DNA of 64,000 nucleotides from Fidelibacterota bacterium. GTDB taxonomy: Bacteria > Pseudomonadota > Alphaproteobacteria > Rhodospirillales > Rhodospirillaceae. Shown here piece by piece: positions 50,970-59,563 of this stretch. The position numbers and the translations under genes are program-made. The DNA is taken from contig CANJMF010000002.1 in the NCBI GenBank assembly GCA_947475895.1, forward strand, positions 1 to 64,000. The letters are read 5' to 3'. The notes below the pieces were generated by a model. The model ran no database searches and was not told the origin of the DNA. It saw only the letters and a program-made list of their open reading frames with translations. The stretch's first letter is position 1, and each line of letters starts with the position of its first letter.

Positions 50970-51737
50970 ATGCCGGATATCAACCAACCGGACACGATAC
51001 CAAGCGTCGAACGCCGCCTTGAAGGCAAGGGCCAAGGCGCGGGCAAGCAGCTTGCGCCTGAGCAGCAGCCCAAGAAGGTTGCCGAAAACTATGCCGAAAC
51101 CGCGCGCGCAAATCCGCGCGACGACCGCATCACCATTCTCGGCATTCCTGTCGAGCAAATTACGCCAGCGACCCAAGCCGCGTTGGGTGGCCTTGTGTCC
51201 GAGATCAATTTTCTGCGCAATGCCGTCAAGCGCATGGAGCGCCTCGTCGAAAAACGTTCGCCCGCACAAACGGCGGCGGCGAGTACGCCGGTGCTGGAAC
51301 CCGATGCATTTTTCAAAGCGCTGAACGCGGCATTGGCAGAACCCACCGAAGGCTCGGCGTGGCTTGTCGTGTTGGTTCACGTTCCGACGTACGAAGATAT
51401 TCGCCGCAGCTCTGGTTTGTTGGCCGCGAACAGCGCGCTTGCGGATGTTGCGCATCGACTGCGTGAAGCGCCAATTGCAGGCGTTCCGTCGGCGTTGTTC
51501 ACATTGCTTGGTTATGTCGGCGGCTCAAATCTCGCGGGTCTTGTGACATTACCGGCTGCGACGGAACCTACGTCTGTTGCGCATAGCGTGCGTAACCACC
51601 TCACGAGCGGCGGTTACAACGTAAGCGGAATCGACATGGCGCTTGCGATCAGTACAGCGGCCGCCGTTGTCGGATCGGGTGAGAGCGCAACGCTTGCACT
51701 TGGGCGCGCGGATCATCTTCTGCGCACGAGTGGTTAA
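50970..51737 (+). CDS. Degenerate GGDEF-domain-like protein
   Basis: 255 residues. N-terminal disordered, Gln/Lys-rich part (1-60), short coiled region (LVSEINFLRNAVKRMERLVEKR), then a fold like a diguanylate cyclase: AWLVVLVHVPTYEDIRRSSGLLAANSALADVAHRLRE and the place of the GGDEF loop occupied by GYVGGSNLAGLVTL. GG remains but the D-E-F catalytic and metal residues are gone, so it cannot make c-di-GMP; it may bind nucleotide or protein. ATG 50970 is preferred to the TTG at 50955. Divergent from a hypothetical gene and next to two DUF465 genes. Confidence 0.65.
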   Translation: MPDINQPDTIPSVERRLEGKGQGAGKQLAPEQQPKKVAENYAETARANPRDDRITILGIPVEQITPATQAALGGLVSEINFLRNAVKRMERLVEKRSPAQTAAASTPVLEPDAFFKALNAALAEPTEGSAWLVVLVHVPTYEDIRRSSGLLAANSALADVAHRLREAPIAGVPSALFTLLGYVGGSNLAGLVTLPAATEPTSVAHSVRNHLTSGGYNVSGIDMALAISTAAAVVGSGESATLALGRADHLLRTSG

Positions 51738-51742
51738 TTCGC

Positions 51743-51946
51743 CTAAGCGATAATGTCGGGAATCAAGCGCCCGCGCAGCGACGTGATTTGATCTTTCAGC
51801 GCCAGTTTGCGCTTCTTCAAACGCGACACTTTGATCTGATCGAAGTCAGGCTGATCGGTCAGTCTGTTGATGACATCGTCCAAATCGCGATGTTCAAGCT
51901 CAAGCTCTTCGAGCTTGGCGTTCAGCTGTTGTTGGTCCCACTGCAT
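51743..51946 (-). CDS. DUF465/YdcH-family protein
   Basis: 67 residues: a two-helix coiled-coil hairpin (LNAKLEELELEHRDLDDVINRLTDQ, then FDQIKVSRLKKRKLALKDQITSLRGR). The YdcH/DUF465 signature LKKRKLALKDQI is clear. Function unknown; these short proteins are widespread in proteobacteria. It converges with the GGDEF-like gene (5 bp apart) and a second DUF465 gene lies 276 bp upstream in divergent orientation. Confidence 0.88.
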   Translation of the reverse strand: MQWDQQQLNAKLEELELEHRDLDDVINRLTDQPDFDQIKVSRLKKRKLALKDQITSLRGRLIPDIIA

Positions 51947-52222
51947 CGGCGGTTATGTCGCCCGTCTTCTTGGCCGTGCTCATGCGCGGCGATAGGTTAT
52001 TTTACACCTTGAGGCGTCTCAAAGTCGCATTGCGCGGGAGCCTATACACCAAATGGGGGAAGGCGTGCCGACTCCGAGACGATGCACTCCCAGCGGGCAG
52101 GAAATATACAGATTTTCAGTCTTGTAAGGCGTTGGAATCTCGATATTTAGCGGAAACCCTCTGGACACGCCCGGCCCGAGGCATAGACTTACGGTGTTCT
52201 TGAATTAATCCGGAGGTTATTG

Positions 52223-52390
52223 ATGACTCAGGATGCAAGAGACGATGCGCTTCGCGCCAAACACCTTAATATTGAAACGATCATTGTCCAGGAAGAGCGA
52301 CGACCGCTCCCAGACTATGCTTTCGTTCACGAACTCAAACGACAAAAGCTGAAGATTAAAGACGAACTGCAGCGCCACGCTGTTGGTTAG
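52223..52390 (+). CDS. DUF465/YdcH-family protein, second copy
   Basis: 55 residues: RAKHLNIETIIVQEERRPLPDYAFVHELKRQKLKIKDEL is a compact DUF465 hairpin with the LKRQKLKIKDE signature. GGAGG lies 6 nt before ATG. It is shorter than its neighbour at 51743 and in divergent orientation to it; the two differ in sequence, so they are separate family branches. Followed about 90 bp later by a strong terminator in the same direction. Confidence 0.85.
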   Translation: MTQDARDDALRAKHLNIETIIVQEERRPLPDYAFVHELKRQKLKIKDELQRHAVG

Positions 52391-52481
52391 GCGTTAGTAC
52401 TTTCAGCAGCATGCCGCGCCGCCGGGGTTAAGACGGAGGACTCGCCGTTCCCGGAAGGCAGGGTAGGATCCCCAAACGATT

Positions 52482-52510
52482 AAGGCCCGTCGTCGGACGG
52501 GCCTTTTTTT
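52482..52510 (+). terminator. Rho-independent terminator
   Basis: AAGGCCCGTC (52482-52491), 4-nt loop and GACGGGCCTT, then seven T in total. It follows the DUF465 gene at 52223 and lies 20 bp from the 3' end of the convergent trcR gene. Confidence 0.9.
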
Positions 52511-52529
52511 ATCGTGTGACTGAACGTCT

Positions 52530-53195
52530 TTAAGGTGTGACGGGCGTTTCGTCAGCAGCCGGTTCGGCGGCGGGAGGTGCCGCTGCTTCTTCTTCTGCCG
52601 GCGGCGCATTGGCCGCAGCGGCCTCGCGTTCGCGGCGCGCCGCTTCACGGGCCTGCGCTTTTTGCGCATTGGTGGCGCGGCGGCGGGCAATCGCCACTAC
52701 CTTTTCCAATTCGGCTTCAGTGCAAAGTCCCAGCGTGACTGGGTTTTGCGGCTTAATGTTTTGTGCGTTCCAGTGTGAACGGTCGCGAACGCTCAAGATC
52801 GTCGGCTTCGTGGTGCCGATCAGACGGCTGACTTGTGCGTCGGTAAGTTCGGGATGGTGCTTGAGCAGCCATGCGATGGCATCCGGACGGTCCTGGCGCT
52901 TCGACACTGGCGTGTAGCGCGCACCCTTGGAGCGCGCCTTGGGCAGCGGGATGTCGCTCTTAGTGATCTTGAGGCGGACCTTAGGATCTTTTTCCGCGCG
53001 ATCGACTTCGTCCTGACTCAGCTGGCCGCCGGCGACGGGGCTCACGCCCACGATGCCAATCGCGACTTCTCCGTCGGCGATCGCCTGAATTTCAAGTTCG
53101 TGCATGCCCGTGAACGCCGCGATCTGTTCAAATGACAGAGCGGTGTTCTCGACAAGCCAAACGGCCGTAGCCTTCGGCATCAGCGGAAGCGGCAT
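52530..53195 (-). CDS. trcR: Cell-cycle transcriptional regulator TrcR (DUF1013)
   Basis: 221 residues. DUF1013 hallmarks: an N-terminal helix-turn-helix (PKATAVWLVENTALSFEQIAAFTGMHELEIQAI), the KSDIPLPKARSKGARYTPVSKRQDRPDAIAWLLKHHPEL segment, and SVRDRSHWNAQNIKPQNPVTLGLC with conserved Trp and Cys. The tail from about 185 is Ala/Glu/Pro-rich. TrcR is an alphaproteobacterial RNA-polymerase-associated regulator acting at cell-cycle promoters. Its own promoter is strong (TTGACC at -35, TATATA at -10; 53287-53316). Confidence 0.92.
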   Translation of the reverse strand: MPLPLMPKATAVWLVENTALSFEQIAAFTGMHELEIQAIADGEVAIGIVGVSPVAGGQLSQDEVDRAEKDPKVRLKITKSDIPLPKARSKGARYTPVSKRQDRPDAIAWLLKHHPELTDAQVSRLIGTTKPTILSVRDRSHWNAQNIKPQNPVTLGLCTEAELEKVVAIARRRATNAQKAQAREAARREREAAAANAPPAEEEAAAPPAAEPAADETPVTP

Positions 53196-53286
53196 AGTCT
53201 TCCCTTTCGGATGAGCGGTAGCGGCGGCAATGCTCGCCGACCACCGCCGGGGCGGTGTCCAGGCGCGGAATCGCGCGCTGCCGGGC

Positions 53287-53316
53287 TATATATCGGGTTT
53301 CCCGCCGTGGGGTCAA
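53287..53316 (-). promoter_or_regulatory. trcR promoter
   Basis: On the minus strand TTGACC (53316-53311), an 18-bp spacer and TATATA (53292-53287) with a GC-rich discriminator (GCCCGGC). Strong, near-consensus; 92 bp upstream of the start codon. Confidence 0.55.
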
Positions 53317-53355
53317 ACCGTTTCCCAAAAATTTTCCATAAAATATTGAGAAAGT

Positions 53356-54369
53356 TCACGAATCTCGTGAAATTTTGAGGACCAGCTTGCCGAAATGGGT
53401 TCCCGCCTCCATGCGCTCATGGGCGCGGGCGGCTTCTTCCAGGGGGTAGATTTCGTCCAGGATGGGCTTCACGGCCCCCCGGTCCAGCAGGGGCCAAACC
53501 TGGGCCTTCAGGGCTGCGGCAAGGGCACCTTTGAAGGCCGTGTCTCGCGTCCGTAAGGTCGAGCCCGTGACGGTCAGGCGCTTGAGCATGACCGGCAGCA
53601 TATCGACCTCGACCTTCGAGCCCCCGAGGAAGGCGATATTCACCAAGCGGCCGTCCGCCTTCAGGCAGCGGAAATTCCGGGCGGTGTAACTTCCACCCAC
53701 CATGTCGAGAATGACATCGACCCCGCCGCCGGGAGCCTTGGTGCGCACGCCTTCGACGAAGTCGGCCGTGCGGTAGTTGATGGCAAGGTCAGCGCCGAGG
53801 GACCGGCACGCAGCGACTTTCTCGTTACTGCCGGCGGTCGTCGCTACGAAGGCGCCAAAAGCTTTGGCTAGCTGAATGGCTGTCGTGCCAATTCCGCTCG
53901 ATCCACCGTGGACTAAAAACCCTTCGCCGCTCTTCAAGGCGCCGCGTTCGAACACGTTATGCCAAACAGTGAAAAAAGTTTCCGGAATCGCGGCGGCCTG
54001 CGCGAGGCTAAAGCCTTTTGGAATTGGTAGGCATGTAACGGCAGGTGCGGTCGCATATTCCGCGTATCCGCCGCCCGACACCAACGCGCAGACGCGTTCG
54101 CCAATGGCCGGCGTTTGAACACCCTCGGCCTGCGCGACAACTGTCCCCGCGACTTCAAGACCGAGAATATCGGACGCGCCCGGCGGCGGTGGATAGTTGC
54201 CGAGCCGTTGAACGATGTCGGGCCGATTGACGCCGGCGGCGGTCACCGCAATCAAGACCTCACCAGCCTTGGGAACGGGCAGGGGGCGTTCGGCGAGCAT
54301 CATCTGTTCGACGCCGCCCGGCGTTTTGACTTCGATACAGCGCATGGATTGCGGAAGCGTTCTTGTCAT
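53356..54369 (-). CDS. NAD(P)H quinone oxidoreductase (zinc-independent MDR family)
   Basis: 337 residues, medium-chain dehydrogenase fold without zinc-site cysteines. GroES-like half: MRCIEVKTPGGVEQM, GVNRPDIVQRLGNYPPPPGASDILGLEVAGTV; Rossmann half: GFLVHGGSSGIGTTAIQLAKAFGAFVATTAG; end PLEEAARAHERMEAGTHFGKLVLKI. Resembles PIG3/qor-like quinone reductases that use NADPH to reduce quinones or enals. Divergent from the DUF1192 gene. Ribosome site and ATG at 54369 fit the family start. Confidence 0.9.
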   Translation of the reverse strand: MTRTLPQSMRCIEVKTPGGVEQMMLAERPLPVPKAGEVLIAVTAAGVNRPDIVQRLGNYPPPPGASDILGLEVAGTVVAQAEGVQTPAIGERVCALVSGGGYAEYATAPAVTCLPIPKGFSLAQAAAIPETFFTVWHNVFERGALKSGEGFLVHGGSSGIGTTAIQLAKAFGAFVATTAGSNEKVAACRSLGADLAINYRTADFVEGVRTKAPGGGVDVILDMVGGSYTARNFRCLKADGRLVNIAFLGGSKVEVDMLPVMLKRLTVTGSTLRTRDTAFKGALAAALKAQVWPLLDRGAVKPILDEIYPLEEAARAHERMEAGTHFGKLVLKISRDS

Positions 54370-54410
54370 AGTCTTGAGTGTAGGACGTCGCTGTGGTTGG
54401 AGAAAGCCAA

Positions 54411-54593
54411 ATGGATTTCGACGAAATCGATCCCATCAAGAAAAAACCCGTGGTGAAAGATCTCACCCGTTTGTCTGTGGGGGAACTCAAAGAATATATT
54501 ACGCAACTTCAGGCCGAGATTTTGCGCGTCGAAAGCGCCATCGCTAATAAAGATAAAGCGCGCCAGGGTGCGGCTACATTTTTTAAGTCGTAG
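54411..54593 (+). CDS. DUF1192 protein
   Basis: 60 residues: MDFDEIDPIKKKPVVKDLTRLSVGELKEYITQLQAEILRVESAI, a short disordered start and a helix with the DUF1192 pattern (LSVGELxxYIxxLxxEI). Function unknown, widespread in alphaproteobacteria. Start at 54411 is supported by GGAGA 8 nt upstream; a GTG at 54393 is the alternative. Divergent from the quinone oxidoreductase, 41 bp between starts. Confidence 0.9.
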   Translation: MDFDEIDPIKKKPVVKDLTRLSVGELKEYITQLQAEILRVESAIANKDKARQGAATFFKS

Positions 54594-54650
54594 CCGTCCG
54601 TTTCGGCCTCTGGCGCAAAGCGCGGGCGAAGTGCTAGGGTTGCGCCCGTC

Positions 54651-55052
54651 ATGATGCTACGCGCTCTCAGACACGTTGGATTTGCGTTCTGGCTCGGCGT
54701 TCTCACGCTTGTTGTGGGAGCCGTGCAGCAAGGCCAATTGTCGACGAGCACGATCGACGGCGCTTTCGCCGACGCTTCCATGATGAAGCGCATGGGCCAC
54801 ACGATGGCTCAGCATCAAACGGCACAGCACGCACAACACGACGGCGCCGGCCACACGCACAAAGGCCATGCCGATTGCGCGGTCTGCGGCGCGACAGATG
54901 CACTGGCGTTTCTAACGGTCGCGGTTGCGCTTCCGATAATTCTGCCGCCCGTTTTGACGCCAGCGACCGATCAAGCGGCGTTTGCATTCGCGCTGACGGC
55001 GGCGTCTGCCGCGTCTTACGCTTCCCGCGCCCCACCCATCTTCCTCGGCTGA
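54651..55052 (+). CDS. DUF2946-like small membrane protein
   Basis: 133 residues. N-terminal membrane anchor or signal (FAFWLGVLTLVVGAVQQGQL), a His-rich segment (MGHTMAQHQTAQHAQHDGAGHTHKGHADCAVCG, with a CxxC pair), and a second hydrophobic part ending RAPPIFLG, as in DUF2946. Members are often encoded next to metal-related TonB receptors, as here: the receptor starts 80 bp downstream. The His/Cys cluster suggests metal handling in the periplasm (inference). Confidence 0.68.
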   Translation: MMLRALRHVGFAFWLGVLTLVVGAVQQGQLSTSTIDGAFADASMMKRMGHTMAQHQTAQHAQHDGAGHTHKGHADCAVCGATDALAFLTVAVALPIILPPVLTPATDQAAFAFALTAASAASYASRAPPIFLG

Positions 55053-55132
55053 TTCATCACGATCCGACGCGCTGGCGGTGACGTTTGTCATCGCGGCGTG
55101 GCTGTTCATGTTCAGTTTGGAGAAGTGTTCCA

Positions 55133-57436
55133 ATGCGTCTGTTATTCAGCCGTAGTGTTTGCGCCGTGTTTGGCGCGGCCATGGCCGTTTCGAAACCCGT
55201 GCTTGCGCAAAATGCGCAGGTAGCCGCCGCGCCCACAGCGCGCGAGGAAATTGTTATTCATGGACGGCGTGAAAGTGCTGCCGACGCGGTGCCGACAACC
55301 ATCGAAAGCGTCACGGCGGAGGCGCTGGCCGATACGGTGAACGTCATAAACACCGAAGATGCCTTGAAGTATCTTCCCAACATTCTGGTGCGCAAACGCC
55401 ACATCGGCGACACGCAATCGCCCATGACCACACGCACATCCGGCGTTGGCGCCAGTGCGCGAAGTCTGATTTACGCCGACGGCGTGCTGCTGTCGGCGTT
55501 GATCGGAAACAACAACACTGCTGGTTCGCCACGCTGGAGCATGGTGGCACCCGAGACCATTTCGCACATCGATGTGCTGTATGGGCCCTTTGCTGCCGAA
55601 TACGCCGGAAACTCCATTGGTGCGGTGGTGAATATCGCCACGCGCATGCCGGAGTCCTTTGAAGCCACCGCACGCGTGCAGGCCGTGTGGCAAAGCTTCA
55701 GCCAGTACAGCACGAGCGACACGTATCCTGCGCAACAACTCAGCGCCTTCGTCGGAGATCGCGTAGGGAGTTTTTCGTGGTGGGTAAGCGTCAGCCACCT
55801 CAACAGCCGCAGCCAACCCTTGGCCTACGTGACGATTGCGCGGCCTGCGAATCCGAGCACGGCCGGAGCGGCGGTGACAGGAGCCTATGCCAATGTGAAC
55901 CGAACGAACGCGCCGATTCAGGTTTTAGGTGCGGGCGGTTTTGAGCATCAGGTTCAAGACAACATCTCGGCGAAGCTGGCCTACGACATCAACGACGATT
56001 GGCGCGCGGCCTATTCGGTTGGGTATTTTCGCAACGAAGACGACGCAAGCACCGAGAGTTATTTGCGCGATGCGACGGGTGCGCCGGTTTATGCCGGCAG
56101 CGTGAATAGCCTTGGATATAATCTTTCGATTCCCGCGAGCGCGTTTTCAAATAACGTTTATCAGCTCGACGAAGGTCATTGGATGCACAGCGCGTCGTTG
56201 AAGTCGGACGAGGCGCAGCCATGGAGCTTTGCATTGGTCGCCAGTCTTTATGACTTCGGTACGACCACGCAGCGCATTCCATCAACCACGCTGCCCACGG
56301 CGAACACGGGGGGCGCTGGTTCGATCACGGATACAGGCGGAACCGGTTGGTACACGTTGGATGCCAAAGGCCGTTGGCATGCGAGCGGGATACAAGATCT
56401 GAGTTTTGGCGCGCACTACGATCACTACACGCTCTCGAATTACCGCACGACGTTGACCGATTGGGTATCGGGCGTCACGGGCACGCCGGCCAGCACCGCG
56501 CGCGGTCGGACCGAGACGGCGGCTTTGTGGTTTCAAGATGCGTGGCGTTTTGCACCGTCCTGGGAACTTACTTTGGGTGGCCGTTACGAATATTGGCAAG
56601 CACACGACGGCTTCAATTTCTCGGCGGCGCCGACGCTCTCGGTCAATCAGCCTGCGTTAGATGCTTCCAGGTTTTCGCCGAAAGCATCGCTCGCGTGGAC
56701 GCCTGTGCCTGAATGGAGGCTGAGTGCTTCATTCGGCATGGCGTATCGCTTCCCGACGGTCGCTGAGCTTTATCAGGCGATCACGACTGGGGGCACATTG
56801 ACTGTGCCCAATCCCAACCTGAAACCCGAGCGCGCGTTGTCGGAGGAAGTGAGTCTTACGCGTGACTTCGCACAGGGCAGGGTGCGCGTTTCGGTGTTTC
56901 AGGAAAATGTGAGGGACGCGCTGCTGTCGCAAAGCGCGCCGTTGGTGACGGGTTCGACGACGTTGTTCAATTATGTGCAGAACGTCGACGAAACGCGCGC
57001 GCGCGGAATCGAAGTCGTTGCGGAAGCCGACGACGTTTTGATTCCGGGACTGCAAATTTCGGCCAGTGCCACTTACGTCGATCCGATCATTCTATCGGAC
57101 CCGACGTTTGCGGCGGCGGTGGGCAAGCAAACGCCGCAGGTGCCGAAGTTCCGCGCGACGGCGGTTGTGACGTATCGCCCCGATGAGCATTGGGCGTTGA
57201 CGCTGGCCGGGCGATATAGCGACCGAGTTTACGGCACCATCGACAACAGCGACAGCGTGACGCAAACGTATCAGGGCTTCGAAGGATACTTCCTGCTCGA
57301 TGCGCGCGTGCGTTACGAGCTAGACCGCCACTGGAGTGCTGCGGTTGGCGTCGACAATTTCAATAACCGGAAATATTTCCTGTTCCACCCGTTTCCGCAG
57401 CGGGCCGTGTCGGCGGAGATGAAGTACCAATATTAG
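55133..57436 (+). CDS. TonB-dependent outer-membrane receptor
   Basis: 767 residues with signal peptide (MRLLFSRSVCAVFGAAMAVSKPVLA), a TonB-box-like EEIVIHG, a plug domain (about 55-190; INTEDALKYLPNILVRKRHIGDTQSPMTTRTSGVGASARSL) and a 22-strand barrel ending in an aromatic residue (AEMKYQY). Receptor ligand unknown: sequence is of the general siderophore/metal type, and the His-rich DUF2946-like gene upstream hints at metal. GGAGAAG 7 nt upstream supports the ATG at 55133. No Fur box is seen upstream. Copy B of the 96-bp repeat starts 9 bp after the stop. Confidence 0.92.
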   Translation: MRLLFSRSVCAVFGAAMAVSKPVLAQNAQVAAAPTAREEIVIHGRRESAADAVPTTIESVTAEALADTVNVINTEDALKYLPNILVRKRHIGDTQSPMTTRTSGVGASARSLIYADGVLLSALIGNNNTAGSPRWSMVAPETISHIDVLYGPFAAEYAGNSIGAVVNIATRMPESFEATARVQAVWQSFSQYSTSDTYPAQQLSAFVGDRVGSFSWWVSVSHLNSRSQPLAYVTIARPANPSTAGAAVTGAYANVNRTNAPIQVLGAGGFEHQVQDNISAKLAYDINDDWRAAYSVGYFRNEDDASTESYLRDATGAPVYAGSVNSLGYNLSIPASAFSNNVYQLDEGHWMHSASLKSDEAQPWSFALVASLYDFGTTTQRIPSTTLPTANTGGAGSITDTGGTGWYTLDAKGRWHASGIQDLSFGAHYDHYTLSNYRTTLTDWVSGVTGTPASTARGRTETAALWFQDAWRFAPSWELTLGGRYEYWQAHDGFNFSAAPTLSVNQPALDASRFSPKASLAWTPVPEWRLSASFGMAYRFPTVAELYQAITTGGTLTVPNPNLKPERALSEEVSLTRDFAQGRVRVSVFQENVRDALLSQSAPLVTGSTTLFNYVQNVDETRARGIEVVAEADDVLIPGLQISASATYVDPIILSDPTFAAAVGKQTPQVPKFRATAVVTYRPDEHWALTLAGRYSDRVYGTIDNSDSVTQTYQGFEGYFLLDARVRYELDRHWSAAVGVDNFNNRKYFLFHPFPQRAVSAEMKYQY

Positions 57437-57445
57437 GGATCGCGC

Positions 57446-57541
57446 GAAAACGAGCCCATGAACTTATGAATCTTGAGGTGTTAGGGGACTGATTTCGCGC
57501 ACGTTTTGGCGCTGGCAAACGACCCCATGAACTTATGGCGC
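57446..57541 (-). repeat. 96-bp dispersed element, copy B
   Basis: Same size and ends as copy A (2603-2698) in inverted orientation, central 43 bp unrelated. It exactly fills the gap between two convergent genes: it begins 9 bp after the TonB-receptor stop and ends at the base before the stop codon of the cyclase gene. A role as a two-way terminator is not supported because copy A lies between divergent genes. Confidence 0.85.
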
Positions 57542-59416
57542 TTAAAGGTCGGCAAGCTCGTTCTTGTGGGAATCGCTCCAGCCCACTTCGTAGAGCTTCT
57601 TGCTGCCTTGGATGCCCTTCATTTCGAAGCCGCCGCGCAGAATGAAGCCGATCTTCTGGCCTTTGCAGGCATCGACGATAGCCTGCGAGACCCAGATGTT
57701 GCCTTTGGTGGCTTTATCACAGATACGCGCGGTCATTTGCACGGCAGCGCCGAAGAAGTCGTTTTCTTCTTGAACGGCTTCGCCGACGTTGACGCCGATG
57801 CGCACGCCGACCTCGAGGTTGGGATTGGCCGCGTTATGCGCGGCGATTTCGCGCTGCATTTGAATCACGGCGGCAACGGCCGACGGCGGATCGGGGAAGG
57901 TGGCCATGATGCCGTCGCCGGTGTGTTTGACTTCGCGGCCCCGCTTCGCCGTGATGGCGTTGCGCACGGCGGTGTTGTGCGCACGTACGGCTTTCTGCGC
58001 GCCCGCATTGCCGAGCTTCTGGGTCATGGCGGTGGAGCCGACGATATCGGTGAAGACAAATGTGATGACCGAAGGAACCGTCGGGCGTTTTTCGGGAAGA
58101 TTCCATTCGTTGAGAAGGGCATTCAATCCAGCGGCCGCGCTGCGGTCGCCACCCATATGGCTGGTCATGGCTTTAGCGCCGGCCTGCACCATACCGGCAT
58201 AGCGAGGGTTTTTGCCGTAAGTCGGCAACTCGACGCAAAATGATTCGGCGCGATCGACGGTGTTGCCGGCCGATTGCAGACCGTCTTTTAGAACTTGGAG
58301 CTGGATATCGCGGGGAAGGCGTTTGCTTTGGCCGATGGTGGAGGCCGCGCCGGCTAGATAGAGGTTCATGCCGAAACGCGAGAAAGCATTCAGTTGATCT
58401 TGCTGAATGGCTGAAATTGTATCGGCGATGAAACGCGAAAGGCCATTGCGTGCATCGACTTCGGCCGGTGTTTTTTGTTTTTCGGCGGGTTTTTCCGGCG
58501 GAGGCGCGGGCTTGCGCTCTTCGACTTTGCACTGCTCTGGCTTCGGTTCCGGCGCTGCGGCAACCGGCTCGGGTTCCATGGGCACGGGCGCGGATTCTTC
58601 CACCACGTACGTTTCAGATGAGAAGTCATCCCCAAGCTCTTGCGGCGCCATGTCTTCTTCTTCAGCGGCTTCCTCGATCGCCTCGTCCTCCGCAGCGACC
58701 TTGTCGCGCAGATCCTCGATCTCGACCTGATCGAACTCAATGTCCTGCGTGAACTGCGGCTTCTTCTTTTGGGGAGCGGCTTGCGGTAATCGCGGGACGA
58801 GTTTTTCGTTCCGGCGCAAGGCGCTAAGAAAGTCGAACTGACGCTGCAGGTTGATGAAGAGCGCCAGAAAGAACAGCAGAACAAACGTGCCCTGCGTCAG
58901 CTGTAGCGACCGCGCTGTCGAGAAATTCAAATTCGGCAAGATGACGAGCATCAGCAGCGCCACCAAACCGGCGAGGCCGAAGCTGATACCGAGCGCCATC
59001 AATAGGCGGACAAGGACGCCGCGCTTCTTGGATTTTTTCTTTTTGCGGACCTGTGGTTTCGCAGCGCTTTGCGGTGCGGGCCTCGGTTTTTCGGGCTGCG
59101 GTGCTGCGGCGACCGGACGCGGCGTCGGCGGCGGACCTTTTTTCTTCTTAGCGGCCGGCTTCGGCGCGTTGCCGAACATGTTGTCGGCGTCGTTGATGCT
59201 TTTCGCCTTCTGGCTCTGCCAGGTGACAGATTCTTCGGTGGTGTTGGTGTCCGAGGAATAGCTCCCACGCACGACGCGCGTCGGATAGCCTTTCTTACCT
59301 TCCACCATTGTCGCTTCCTCGATAGCGAGGTCGCGTTGATTCGCTTCGAAGCTGGTGTGAAGCTGCCAGCGTCCGTTTTGGTAGTAGTAAACCTCGAAGC
59401 TATCTTTTGTTGCCAT
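57542..59416 (-). CDS. Membrane-anchored class III adenylate/guanylate cyclase
   Basis: 624 residues. N-terminal small domain (1-66; EVYYYQNGRWQLHTSFEANQRDLAI...), Pro-rich linker, two membrane helices (about 133-160 and 176-191), an acidic Glu/Pro-rich region (220-325), a helical domain (326-440) and a C-terminal cyclase domain. Metal aspartates: Asp457 (FVFTDIVGST) and Asp501 (KHTGDGIMATF). Transition-state residues occupy VQMTARI, with Gln560 where Asn is usual and Arg564 kept. Likely makes cAMP from ATP in the cytoplasm, perhaps slowly. ATG 59416 fits the N-terminal domain shared with the next gene. Paralogue of 59564-61306. Confidence 0.88.
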   Translation of the reverse strand: MATKDSFEVYYYQNGRWQLHTSFEANQRDLAIEEATMVEGKKGYPTRVVRGSYSSDTNTTEESVTWQSQKAKSINDADNMFGNAPKPAAKKKKGPPPTPRPVAAAPQPEKPRPAPQSAAKPQVRKKKKSKKRGVLVRLLMALGISFGLAGLVALLMLVILPNLNFSTARSLQLTQGTFVLLFFLALFINLQRQFDFLSALRRNEKLVPRLPQAAPQKKKPQFTQDIEFDQVEIEDLRDKVAAEDEAIEEAAEEEDMAPQELGDDFSSETYVVEESAPVPMEPEPVAAAPEPKPEQCKVEERKPAPPPEKPAEKQKTPAEVDARNGLSRFIADTISAIQQDQLNAFSRFGMNLYLAGAASTIGQSKRLPRDIQLQVLKDGLQSAGNTVDRAESFCVELPTYGKNPRYAGMVQAGAKAMTSHMGGDRSAAAGLNALLNEWNLPEKRPTVPSVITFVFTDIVGSTAMTQKLGNAGAQKAVRAHNTAVRNAITAKRGREVKHTGDGIMATFPDPPSAVAAVIQMQREIAAHNAANPNLEVGVRIGVNVGEAVQEENDFFGAAVQMTARICDKATKGNIWVSQAIVDACKGQKIGFILRGGFEMKGIQGSKKLYEVGWSDSHKNELADL

Positions 59417-59440
59417 GCGGCAGACTGCTTGCTTCCCCGC

Positions 59441-59460
59441 GTTCGCCCTTAATGGCGAAC
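59441..59460. promoter_or_regulatory. Palindromic hairpin upstream of the cyclase gene
   Basis: GTTCGCCCTTAATGGCGAAC is a perfect 7-bp palindrome with a 6-nt centre, 25 bp upstream of the cyclase start. It could be an operator or a 5'-untranslated hairpin. Confidence 0.4.
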
Positions 59461-59563
59461 GAAACACCCCTGCGCGCCGGCTGTTTTATCAACCGTGCAC
59501 ACGTCCTAGCGCACGCGACCGAGCCGCGCGCGCTTTGGCACCCTGTAAAATGCGTGGGATTTC

